Below the pieces are notes generated by a model. That model was not told where the DNA came from. It did not search any database and saw only the letters and a list, made by a program, of their open reading frames with translations. Position numbers and translations under genes: made by a program. Positions 14,742-21,500 of a stretch of DNA of 28,653 nt are shown here, piece by piece. The number at the start of each line of letters is the position of its first letter. Positions within the stretch are counted from its first letter, which is position 1. This stretch comes from Dactylosporangium aurantiacum (lineage in GTDB: Bacteria; Actinomycetota; Actinomycetes; Mycobacteriales; Micromonosporaceae): NCBI RefSeq assembly GCF_000716715.1, contig NZ_JNYJ01000074.1, forward strand, positions 1 through 28,653. Direction: 5' to 3'.

Positions 14742-15632
14742 TCACCCGAGGCGACGCACGCAGCGGAACCCGACGTGGCAGCTGCCGTTGTCGACCGCCT
14801 CCGGCTGCCGCGCCGCCGGGCGGAACCGGTGGTCGTAGCCGGTGGAGCACAGGTAGGAGCCGCCCTTGACGACCCGGCTGGCATAGACGGCCGCCCCTGC
14901 CGGGGTGTCGACGCGCGGGTTGTCCGCGACCTCACCCTGCGGTTGCAGCGGATCGTCACCCACCTCGAACCTGGCGTTGCCGGACCGGTAGTAGTCCGAC
15001 GTCCACTCCCATACGTTACCGACCACGTCGAAGAGGCCGTACGCGTTGGGGGCGAACGCACCGACGGGGCTGGTGCCGTGGCCGCCGTCGCTGCGGTCGA
15101 GCCACGGGAAGATGCCGTGCCAGATGTTGGCCCGCCCCGGCTCGGGTTCGTCACCCCACGGGTAGACGGCCTGCTCGAGACCGCCGCGGGCGGCGAACTC
15201 CCACTCCGCCTCGGTCGGCAGGTCCTTGCCGGCCCAGCGGGCGTACGCGGCGGCGTCCTCGTAGGCGACGTGCACCACCGGGTGCGCGGACTTCCCCCGG
15301 ATGTCGGAATCCGGGCCCCACGGATGTCGCCAGGACGCGCCGGGGCGGAACTCCCACCACACCCGCCAGTCCCGCAGCGGCACCGGCCCCGGCGGCTGCA
15401 CGAACACCATCGAGCCGGGCTGCGCGCCGTCGTCGGCGTCCGAGCCGGGCCGGCGCTCGGCCACCGTCTCGTAGCCGGTCTCCTGCACGAACAGGGCGAA
15501 TTCGGCGTTCGTCACGGGATGCGAGTCGATCCAGAAGGGGTCGACGGTGACCTTGCGCACCGGCGCCTCTTCCGGATAGAAGCCGTCCGCACCCATGGCA
15601 AAGGTGCCACCAGGTATCCAGGCCATCTCCAC
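14742..15632 (-). CDS. Formylglycine-generating-enzyme-like (SUMF1-fold) protein lacking one catalytic Cys
   Basis: The 296-residue product spans the whole FGE/SUMF1 fold: MAWIPGGTFAMGAD at the start, HPVTNAEFALFV, HPVVHVAYEDAAAYARWAG, LPTEAEWEFAARGG, YPWGDE, ANIWHG, GNVWEWTSD, VVKGGSYLC, and HVGFRCV at the end. FGE oxidises a sulfatase cysteine to formylglycine with a copper-binding Cys pair spaced by four residues. Here C262 is present, but the second position is D267 (C-STGY-D). Normal sulfatase activation is therefore doubtful, and no sulfatase is nearby. There is no signal peptide. GTG 15632 lies 6 nt after CACAAT, so a leaderless start is likely; ATG 15626 is the alternative. Confidence 0.88.
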   Translation of the reverse strand: MEMAWIPGGTFAMGADGFYPEEAPVRKVTVDPFWIDSHPVTNAEFALFVQETGYETVAERRPGSDADDGAQPGSMVFVQPPGPVPLRDWRVWWEFRPGASWRHPWGPDSDIRGKSAHPVVHVAYEDAAAYARWAGKDLPTEAEWEFAARGGLEQAVYPWGDEPEPGRANIWHGIFPWLDRSDGGHGTSPVGAFAPNAYGLFDVVGNVWEWTSDYYRSGNARFEVGDDPLQPQGEVADNPRVDTPAGAAVYASRVVKGGSYLCSTGYDHRFRPAARQPEAVDNGSCHVGFRCVRRLG

Positions 15633-15638
15633 GACCGC

Positions 15639-15686
15639 ATTGTGCTGGCGCCGCCGGGTGAGAAGTCCTCACCCTGTGCGGGTGAC
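15639..15686 (-). promoter_or_regulatory. Triple-box promoter module 4 (FGE-like gene)
   Basis: In gene direction: box 1 GTCACCC, N5, box 2 GGGTGAG, N5, box 3 CTCACCC, 11 bp, -10 CACAAT (plus-strand 15639-15644). This is the best-conserved copy, with all three boxes near-perfect; only the last gap is 11 rather than 10 bp. Transcription would start on the GTG start codon. Confidence 0.82.
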
Positions 15687-15871
15687 GGCCGCTCCATCGA
15701 CGGCCGCCACCACCGGCGGCACCTGGACGGTGGCCTGGCGGCGCTGCCGCCGGACGGCGGACGTCCAGCTGGAGGCCAGGTGGCCGGCCGGTGGGCGGCC
15801 CGGCCGGCCGCCGCCAGGCGGCGCGGCCGCGGGCGGTCGGCGCGGCGGCCGGCGGCGGCCGGTCACGGCAA
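15687..15871. other. Extremely GC-rich spacer between two divergent modules
   Basis: About 185 bp almost devoid of A/T after 15770, with many overlapping self-complementary stretches such as GGCGGC-GCT-GCCGCC near 15738. The short frames crossing it are low-complexity Arg/Pro/Ala strings. I see no gene. It separates the promoters of the FGE-like gene and the second DUF7144 gene. Confidence 0.5.
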
Positions 15872-15918
15872 CTCACACGACCAGGGTGATGCCCGGTCAT
15901 CCGGATGCGCCGAACGAT
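15872..15918 (+). promoter_or_regulatory. Triple-box promoter module 5 (second DUF7144 gene)
   Basis: Box 1 CTCACAC (15872-15878), N5, box 2 GGGTGAT (15884-15890), N5, box 3 GTCATCC (15896-15902), 10 bp, -10 AACGAT (15913-15918). Transcription would start near 15925, leaving a leader of about 196 nt, close to that of the other DUF7144 gene. Confidence 0.72.
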
Positions 15919-15987
15919 CGCTTCCAAAAGCACCGGTTCGCAATTGTTTGCGCAAGGGAGGGAGGTCGCCACACGAGCTTCGCCGGA

Positions 15988-16027
15988 TCCGGCCGCGGCG
16001 CCTCCTCTCTTGTCCGCCGCGGCCGGA
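15988..16027 (+). other. Leader hairpin upstream of the second DUF7144 gene
   Basis: A perfect 13-bp stem (TCCGGCCGCGGCG 15988-16000 with CGCCGCGGCCGGA 16015-16027) with a 14-nt pyrimidine-rich loop sits in the predicted 5' leader, about 94 nt before the start codon. No T-run follows. Confidence 0.5.
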
Positions 16028-16120
16028 CGACGAACCTGCTCCCAGGGTCAGACCTGCCAACTGTGCCGAAACCGCCTCCTGCCGGTGTCCCGCTCGTGCA
16101 GAGGAAGGAACACAGAGGCC

Positions 16121-16939
16121 ATGACCAAGAGCAGAACCGTGTGGTTCGGCTGGGTCACCTTCGCGGCCGTGATGCTCGTCGTGCTCGGGCTCCTCAACGT
16201 GCTCGAAGGACTCGTCGCGCTGCTGCAGAACCAGGTGGCGTTCATCGACGGCGACAGTCTGGTCGTCGTCAACCTGACCGGCTGGGGCATCCTCATGCTG
16301 GCCTTCGGCGGCCTGTTGCTGGCCGCCGGGATCGGGCTGCTGGCCCGCAACACCGTCGCCCGGGTGGCGGCCATCGTCATCGTGGCGCTGCACGCGCTGA
16401 TCCAGGTCGGCACGCTCGGCGCGTACCCGGTGTGGTCGCTGCTGATGATCTCGCTCAGCGTGGTGGTCCTGTTCGCGCTCACGGTGCACTGGGACGACTC
16501 GCTGGAGCCGGCCGCCACGCCGATGACGACCGGCACCCACCGGGCGGACCGGGAGCAGCCGCGGGAGTTCCAGCCGGCGGCCGACTACCGCGGCTACGGC
16601 AGCGGCATCCCGATGAACTCGCCGACCTCGCCGAGCCACACCGGCGCGCGCGCGGCCGACGCGCCGTCGTACGGCACCGGGCCGACGTCGGGCACCGGCG
16701 CCGGGGCGAACGTCGGGCCGTACCCGCCCGGCGGGCCGTACACGGCGGGCCGGCCGGGTGCGACGTCCCGGCCGAACGAGGGCGCGCACGCCGCCGAGCA
16801 GCCGTCGGGCCGCCACGGTGACGTGTCCGCGTCCGGGGAGGCGCCGCAGCCGCCCAGGTACGGCGACACCGACCGGTGGGCCGACCCGCACCGCCGAGGC
16901 GCGCACGCGGCACCGACCTCGGACCACGGCATCATCTGA
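16121..16939 (+). CDS. DUF7144-type four-helix membrane protein with Pro/Gly-rich tail (copy 2)
   Basis: The 272-residue product matches the DUF7144 pattern over its first 125 residues: WFGWVTFAAVMLVVLGLLN, a polar loop around DGDSLVVVNLTGW, GILMLAFGGLLLAAGIGLLA, ARVAAIVIVALHALIQ and GAYPVWSLLMISLSVVVLF. The last 145 residues are disordered, rich in Gly, Pro, Ala and Arg, and probably cytoplasmic. This tail is unrelated to the acidic tail of copy 1, so the membrane domain is the shared part. ATG 16121 is chosen because the membrane domain starts here and GAGGAAGG lies upstream. The function of the family is not known. It ends at a strong terminator. Confidence 0.85.
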   Translation: MTKSRTVWFGWVTFAAVMLVVLGLLNVLEGLVALLQNQVAFIDGDSLVVVNLTGWGILMLAFGGLLLAAGIGLLARNTVARVAAIVIVALHALIQVGTLGAYPVWSLLMISLSVVVLFALTVHWDDSLEPAATPMTTGTHRADREQPREFQPAADYRGYGSGIPMNSPTSPSHTGARAADAPSYGTGPTSGTGAGANVGPYPPGGPYTAGRPGATSRPNEGAHAAEQPSGRHGDVSASGEAPQPPRYGDTDRWADPHRRGAHAAPTSDHGII

Positions 16940-16992
16940 CCGCCGGGGAACCGCGCGGTCCGTGGGGTACACAGAAAGATAAAGAACAACAG

Positions 16993-17025
16993 CGAAGGTG
17001 GCTGCCCCCGTGGCAGCCACCTTCG
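16993..17025 (+). terminator. Rho-independent terminator after the second DUF7144 gene
   Basis: A perfect 14-bp stem (CGAAGGTGGCTGCC / GGCAGCCACCTTCG) with a 5-nt loop, followed by GTGCTCTTTT. It starts 54 nt after the stop codon. Confidence 0.9.
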
Positions 17026-17066
17026 TCGTGCTCTTTTCCGGATCGCGTCCGCCGGCGGAGACGCTT

Positions 17067-17104
17067 GAGGCGCCGACGCGGGCCTGGGAGCGCGTCGGCG
17101 CCTC
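17067..17104 (-). terminator. Hairpin terminator after the 96-codon ORF
   Basis: GAGGCGCCGACGCG (17067-17080) pairs perfectly with CGCGTCGGCGCCTC (17091-17104) around a 10-nt loop. On the minus strand it starts 18 nt after the stop of the 17123-17413 ORF. There is no T-run. Confidence 0.7.
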
Positions 17105-17122
17105 TCGCGCCGTCTTCGGTGT

Positions 17123-17413
17123 TCAGACGCCTGTGGTGACTTGCGATGGGTGGGCGGCCTCCTCCGGATCAGCCGCCCACCCATCGGCTCCCGCCGCCCT
17201 CGCTGAAGAGCGCCCGGTGCGCAGGATGCGGGCCGTGTCCACCGCTCCTCCTGCCCCGTTGAGTACCCCCTGCTCAACGGTGTTCACCTGACGCCCCAGC
17301 TGGGCCGTCACGTCGGGGACCACCGACGACGTGACGCCCGCGGCTGGCGGGAACGGGCGGACCATCGTGGATGGTGCAGCAGTCACCATCAGGGCCGCCC
17401 GCAGTTCGTTCAT
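17123..17413 (-). CDS. Unknown 96-residue protein under a triple-box promoter
   Basis: I do not recognise the product. It starts MNELRAALMVTAAPSTMV, has a moderately hydrophobic Val/Ala/Pro-rich first half (PFPPAAGVTSSVVPDVTAQLG) and a Gly/Ala-rich second half, with no cysteines and no clear membrane helix or cleavable signal peptide. The support for a real gene is the promoter: module 6 places CAGGAT 7 nt before the ATG, giving a leaderless start exactly on this codon. The last 15 or so codons lie in a 15-bp hairpin (17144-17186), an odd place for coding sequence, so the true C-terminus, or even the coding nature, is uncertain. It could instead be a structured RNA. Confidence 0.5.
   Translation of the reverse strand: MNELRAALMVTAAPSTMVRPFPPAAGVTSSVVPDVTAQLGRQVNTVEQGVLNGAGGAVDTARILRTGRSSARAAGADGWAADPEEAAHPSQVTTGV
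17144..17186. repeat. 15-bp inverted repeat within the 3' end of the 96-codon ORF
   Basis: CGATGGGTGGGCGGC (17144-17158) and GCCGCCCACCCATCG (17172-17186) are perfectly complementary across a 13-nt loop. Together with the hairpins at 16993-17025 and 17067-17104 it forms a row of three within 195 bp. It may be a terminator for the short minus-strand transcript. Confidence 0.8.
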
Positions 17414-17420
17414 GGCAAGA

Positions 17421-17467
17421 ATCCTGCTGGCTGTCAGAGTGATGCGTCCTCACCCCGGCGGGGTGAT
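17421..17467 (-). promoter_or_regulatory. Triple-box promoter module 6 (96-codon ORF)
   Basis: In gene direction: box 1 ATCACCC, N5, box 2 GGGTGAG, N5, box 3 ATCACTC, 10 bp, -10 CAGGAT (plus-strand 17421-17426), then 7 nt to ATG 17413. Boxes 1 and 2 form a perfect TCACCC-N5-GGGTGA repeat. Confidence 0.8.
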
Positions 17468-17560
17468 CGGCCAGCGGGCGTTTCGTCACTCCGCACGGGT
17501 GGCGCCGGGCACCGTCCGGCGGCGGGAGGGCCGCCCGCCCGGCCGGGTGGCGGAAAGGGC

Positions 17561-17593
17561 GGTGCCCGGTGTCCATCGTGGACACCGGGCACC
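17561..17593 (-). terminator. Strong hairpin terminator after the coiled-coil gene
   Basis: A perfect 15-bp stem (GGTGCCCGGTGTCCA / TGGACACCGGGCACC) with a 3-nt TCG loop. On the minus strand it begins 21 nt after the stop at 17615, followed by CGCCCTTTCC. Confidence 0.85.
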
Positions 17594-17614
17594 GGGACGG
17601 GGCAGTACGTCGCT

Positions 17615-18256
17615 TCAGGCGTTGGGCAGGTTGGCCATCTCCTTCTCCGCGGTCTCGACTTCCGCGGTCAGCTTCGCGTGCTGCTCGGACAGGGCGTCCA
17701 GCAGCTTCTTCGTGGTCTGCAGGCTGTCGGTGCCGATCGACCGGGTCGTGGCGAGCAGGTTCTCGGCCGCCTCGCGCTGCCGTTGCCGCCGGGCGTCCCA
17801 CTGCATGCGGCGGGCCTGCTCGGCGCGGGCCTCCTCGGCGCGGCGCTGCGCGAGCGCGGTCTGGAAGTCGCGGATCGCGTCCTCGGCGTGCTTGCGGGCG
17901 TCGGCGAGCATGGCCTCGGCCGCGGTACGGGCGTTGTCCAGCTCCTCGGCGGCCTGCTGGCGCAGCGCGTCCGCCTCCTGCTCGGCCAGCTCGATCATCT
18001 TCTGGATGCGGCCGCCGACGGCCTTGGAGCTCTCGTCGTTGCACGTACACTGGCGCAGTTCGGTGTTGAGCCGCTCGACCCGGCCCGCGAGCTGCTGCTC
18101 GCGGTAGCGCGCCGAGGCGAGTTCCGTCTCCACCGTGGTAAGCCGCATCTGCAAGGTGGCGACGTACCGGTCGACCTGGGCACGGTGGTAGCCCCTGAGG
18201 CTCAGCTCGAACCCGTTTTCGCCGCGGAGCTCGATCTCGCCGACAAGCGCGCTCAT
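17615..18256 (-). CDS. DivIVA-like coiled-coil protein
   Basis: The 213-residue product begins with a DivIVA-type domain: after a short N-terminal segment comes FELSLRGYHRAQVDRYVATL (about 17-36), the family's signature of an aromatic residue followed by RGY-x-R-x-QVD. The rest, from about residue 38 to 208, is one long coiled coil rich in Glu, Ala, Gln and Arg, interrupted near residue 69-75 by the short Cys-containing stretch CTCNDES. Proteins of this type polymerise or scaffold at curved membranes (poles, septa) or act in polar growth; which applies here is unknown. ATG 18256 is used; an out-of-frame ATG lies 10 nt upstream. It is divergent from LAL3 and carries module 7. Confidence 0.82.
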   Translation of the reverse strand: MSALVGEIELRGENGFELSLRGYHRAQVDRYVATLQMRLTTVETELASARYREQQLAGRVERLNTELRQCTCNDESSKAVGGRIQKMIELAEQEADALRQQAAEELDNARTAAEAMLADARKHAEDAIRDFQTALAQRRAEEARAEQARRMQWDARRQRQREAAENLLATTRSIGTDSLQTTKKLLDALSEQHAKLTAEVETAEKEMANLPNA

Positions 18257-18305
18257 CCTGGCTCATCCTCTCCCCCGCCCACCGACGCGGCGGGCGATAG
18301 CGGGA

Positions 18306-18352
18306 ACGCTGCCGATGACTGTGGTGACCGCGCGTCATCCGTTCCGGGTGAG
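18306..18352 (-). promoter_or_regulatory. Triple-box promoter module 7 (coiled-coil gene)
   Basis: In gene direction: box 1 CTCACCC, N5, box 2 GGATGAC, N5, box 3 GTCACCA, 10 bp, -10 CAGCGT (plus-strand 18306-18311). Box 2 differs at two positions, but spacing and -10 form match the other copies. The leader would be about 43 nt. Confidence 0.65.
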
Positions 18353-18435
18353 CGTCCTGCGCCTGGCGCGCCGGTGCAGCGATGTCGATGGAACCCTTGC
18401 CACACAAGGCAAACAGCCTCCTGCGCACCGGGAAG

Positions 18436-18482
18436 ACCACCCAGGCAGGGTGAGGCCCTCCTGCTGCGGGCGGTGCTTTGCT
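18436..18482 (+). promoter_or_regulatory. Triple-box promoter module 8 (LAL3)
   Basis: Box 1 ACCACCC (18436-18442), N5, box 2 GGGTGAG (18448-18454), N5, an unrecognisable box 3 CCTGCTG, 10 bp, -10-like TTTGCT (18477-18482). As in module 1, box 1 is ACCACCC and box 3 is degenerate, which suggests a two-box subclass. The predicted leader is about 32 nt. Confidence 0.55.
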
Positions 18483-18520
18483 CGTCACGTTTGGCGAGGT
18501 ATGAAATCGGGGGGCACCGA

Positions 18521-21500
18521 GTGTCGCAAGCGCTGGTACAGCATGATCGCCGTGGAACGGCCCCGTCGACGTTGGCGGTGCCGGATCTCCCGCCCGGATA
18601 CGTGCTGCGCGAGCGGGTCGTCGCGCAGCTGGACGCCGCGGTGCGGGCGCCGCTGACGCTGGTGACCGCGCCCGCCGGCTGGGGCAAGACCGCGGCGCTG
18701 GTCGCGTGGGCCCGCACCGCGCGTATCGGCGACGAGATGCCGGTGGTGCGCTGGGTGACCTCGCACTCGCCGGACGGCGCCGACGTGCCCGGCCGGCTGC
18801 GCGGCGCCCTGTCGTCCGGCGACGCGAAGGGCGACTCCTACGCCGACGACCTGCCGCGGGTCGTCGACGCGCTGGAGCGCCCGCACATCGTGGTCGTCGA
18901 CGACGTGCGCGAGATCAGCGACGAGACCGCCCTCAGCGAGCTGGAGGCCCTCGTCCGCCACGGCATGGGCCGCCTGCACCTGGTGCTGTCCTGCCGCCGG
19001 GACCCGGCGCTGCCGCTGTACCGGTGGCGGGTCAACGGCTCGCTGACCGAGGTGCGCACCAGCGACCTGTCGCTGACCATCGCCGAGACCGCGCAGCTGC
19101 TCGCCGCCCACGACGTGACACTGCCCGGCAGCACCCTGTACGAGCTGCACTCGATGACCGAGGGCTGGCCGGCCGGGGTGCGGCTGGCCGCGATGGCGAT
19201 GCGCGGGCACCCGGAGCCGGAGCGGGTCCTCGACGACGGCGGCCCCTACAGCACCGCCGTCGGCGACTACCTCACCGGCGAGGTCATCGAGACGCTGCCC
19301 GCGGACACCCGCCGGCTGCTGTTCGACACCGCGGTCGCGACCCGGCTCAACGCCGGCCTCGTCGAGGCGATCACCGGCCGCGACGACGGCGCGCGGGTCC
19401 TGGCCGAGCTCAAGGGCTCCAACGCGTTCCTGACCCGCAACGCCGGCCCCGGCGGCTGGTACCGCTTCCACCCGCTCTTCGCCCGGACGCTGCACTCCGA
19501 GCTGCTGCGCCGCAACCCGGAACGGGTCGCGGAGCTGCACCGCCGAGCGGCGGCGTGGCACGCGACGTACGGCATCCCGGCCGAGGCGATGCGCCACGCG
19601 CTGCTCGCCGAGGACTGGCCGGGCGCGGTCGAGACCCTGGAGCGGCACTGGCCCGACATCGTCGGCGGGGTCCGCTACGACCGCCCGCACGAGGCGGCGC
19701 CGAACGCGCCGGCCGGCGACGAACACACCGACCCGCGGCTGGCCCTGGCCTTCGCCGCGGAGCGCCTGCGGGTCGGCGACCTGGAGGGCACCCGCGACTT
19801 CCTGCGCCGCAGCCACCGCGCCGCGGACGAGGTCCCGACCGCCACCACCACCGGCACGACGGCCTCCGGCGGCGCCACGGCCCCCGGCACCACGCCCCCC
19901 GGCGGTGGCGCGGCTCCCGGCAGCGGCCACGGCCCCGCCGGCGCCAAGGCGGCCGTGAACGGCCCGATCGGCGCCCCGGCGAGCGGCAACGGCCCGGCGA
20001 GCGGCCCGGCGAGCGGCCCGGCGAGCGCCCCGGCGAGCGCCCCGGCGAGCGCCCCGGCGAGCGGCAACGGCCCGATCGGCGGGAGCGGCCCGGTCGGCAT
20101 GGGCAACGTACCCGGCGTCATGTCGCGGTCCGGCCCGCAGAACGGGCCCGCCCACTACGGACCGGGCGGCCAGAACGGCCCCGCCACGCAGCACGTCGCC
20201 GGCACCCCCGGCACGTCGCACGGGCCGAGCCAGCAGCACAGCCAGCAGCACAGCCAGCAGCACAGCCAGCAGCACAGCCAGCAGCACAGCCAGCAGAACG
20301 GCTCGGCCGCGGCCGCCATGCCCGCGACCGGCGGCGCGACGGCGGTCATGACCGCTCCCGCCCCGGCCGGCGCCCAGGCCGTCCCCAGTGGACAGTCCAG
20401 CGCCGGGCAGCAGGCCAAGGAGCAGGTCAGGGTCAGCCCCAGGATGGTGGCCGGCCTCGCCGCCGCCGAGGCGCGACTGGCCGGCGACCCGCGCCGGACC
20501 CTCGCGGTCCTCGCCGAGCTCAACCGGCCCGACGAGCAGAACGACGAGGTCCGCGCACTGTCCATGCTGGACGAGGGCGAGGCCCGGCTGCGGCTGGGTG
20601 AGCTCGCCGCCGCCGGCACGCCGCTGCACGGCGCGCTCGTGCTCGCCCAGCGCACCGGCATGGCGCAGGCGCAGGTGTGCGCGGCGGCCCAGCTGTCGGT
20701 GCTGGAGGCCGCCCGCGGCAGGCTGCGGGCCTCGGCCCGGCTCGGCCGCCAGGCCCTGGTGACCGCGGACCGGTTCGGCATCACCGACGCCACCGACCTC
20801 GGCTGGGTCCGGATGGCCCTGGCCGGCGTGTACGGCGAGTGGGACCGCATCGCGGAGGCCGACCGCCTGCTGGACGAGGGTCTCGACCTCGCCGCCGGCG
20901 ACCCCGACCTGCTCGTCGCGATCGCCACGGTGCGGGCGCGGCTGCGCCACGGCGCCGGCCGGCTCGCCGCGGCCCTGGAGGTCCTGCACACCGCCCGCCG
21001 CGAGCTCGGCGGGGCGACGCTGGCGCCGAGCGTGGAGCGGGCCCTCGCGCTGACGGAGGCCGAGCTGCGCATCAGTGGCGGCGATCTCGGCGCGGCGCGC
21101 CGGCTCGTCGCGACGGGCGGCGACCCGGACGTGTACCCGGGTTGGGCCGCCTGCGTCGACGCGGCGGCGGCGCTGGTCGAGGGCAAGGCGGCCGCCGCCG
21201 CGTCGACCGCACAGCAGTACGCGACCCCGTCGGTGGACACGTCGCTGACGTGGACCGTGCACGCCGCGATCCTGACGGCCCTCGCCGGCCGGGCGCTCGG
21301 CGACCGCAACCGGGTCCTGCGCGGCCTTGAGGTGGCCCTCGACATCGCCGAGGAGGAGAGCTTCCGGCGGCCGTTCCTCGTCGGCGGGCACCCGGTGCGG
21401 GACCTGCTGGCCAACTTCGCGCCGCTGCTGCCCGTGTACCACCCGCTCGCCGCCGAGCTGGCCGCCGGGTCCTCACCCCTCGCGGGCGGCGGGCGCGGCG

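Noticed and set aside
14932..14947. CTCACCC inside the FGE-like gene, and similar GGGTGA/TCACCC hexamers inside rsmI, metG, LAL1, LAL3 and others
   Set aside because: They are single half-sites within coding sequence without a partner at N5 spacing or a -10 element; chance occurrence in GC-rich DNA.
15669..15866. Minus-strand 65-codon ORF in the GC-rich spacer
   Set aside because: Low-complexity Arg/Pro/Ala product overlapping modules; no ribosome site and no conserved feature.
17678..18520. In-frame upstream extension of LAL3
   Set aside because: It would read through the opposing DivIVA-like gene and across both modules 7 and 8. GTG 18521 has a ribosome site and matches the paralogues' N-termini.
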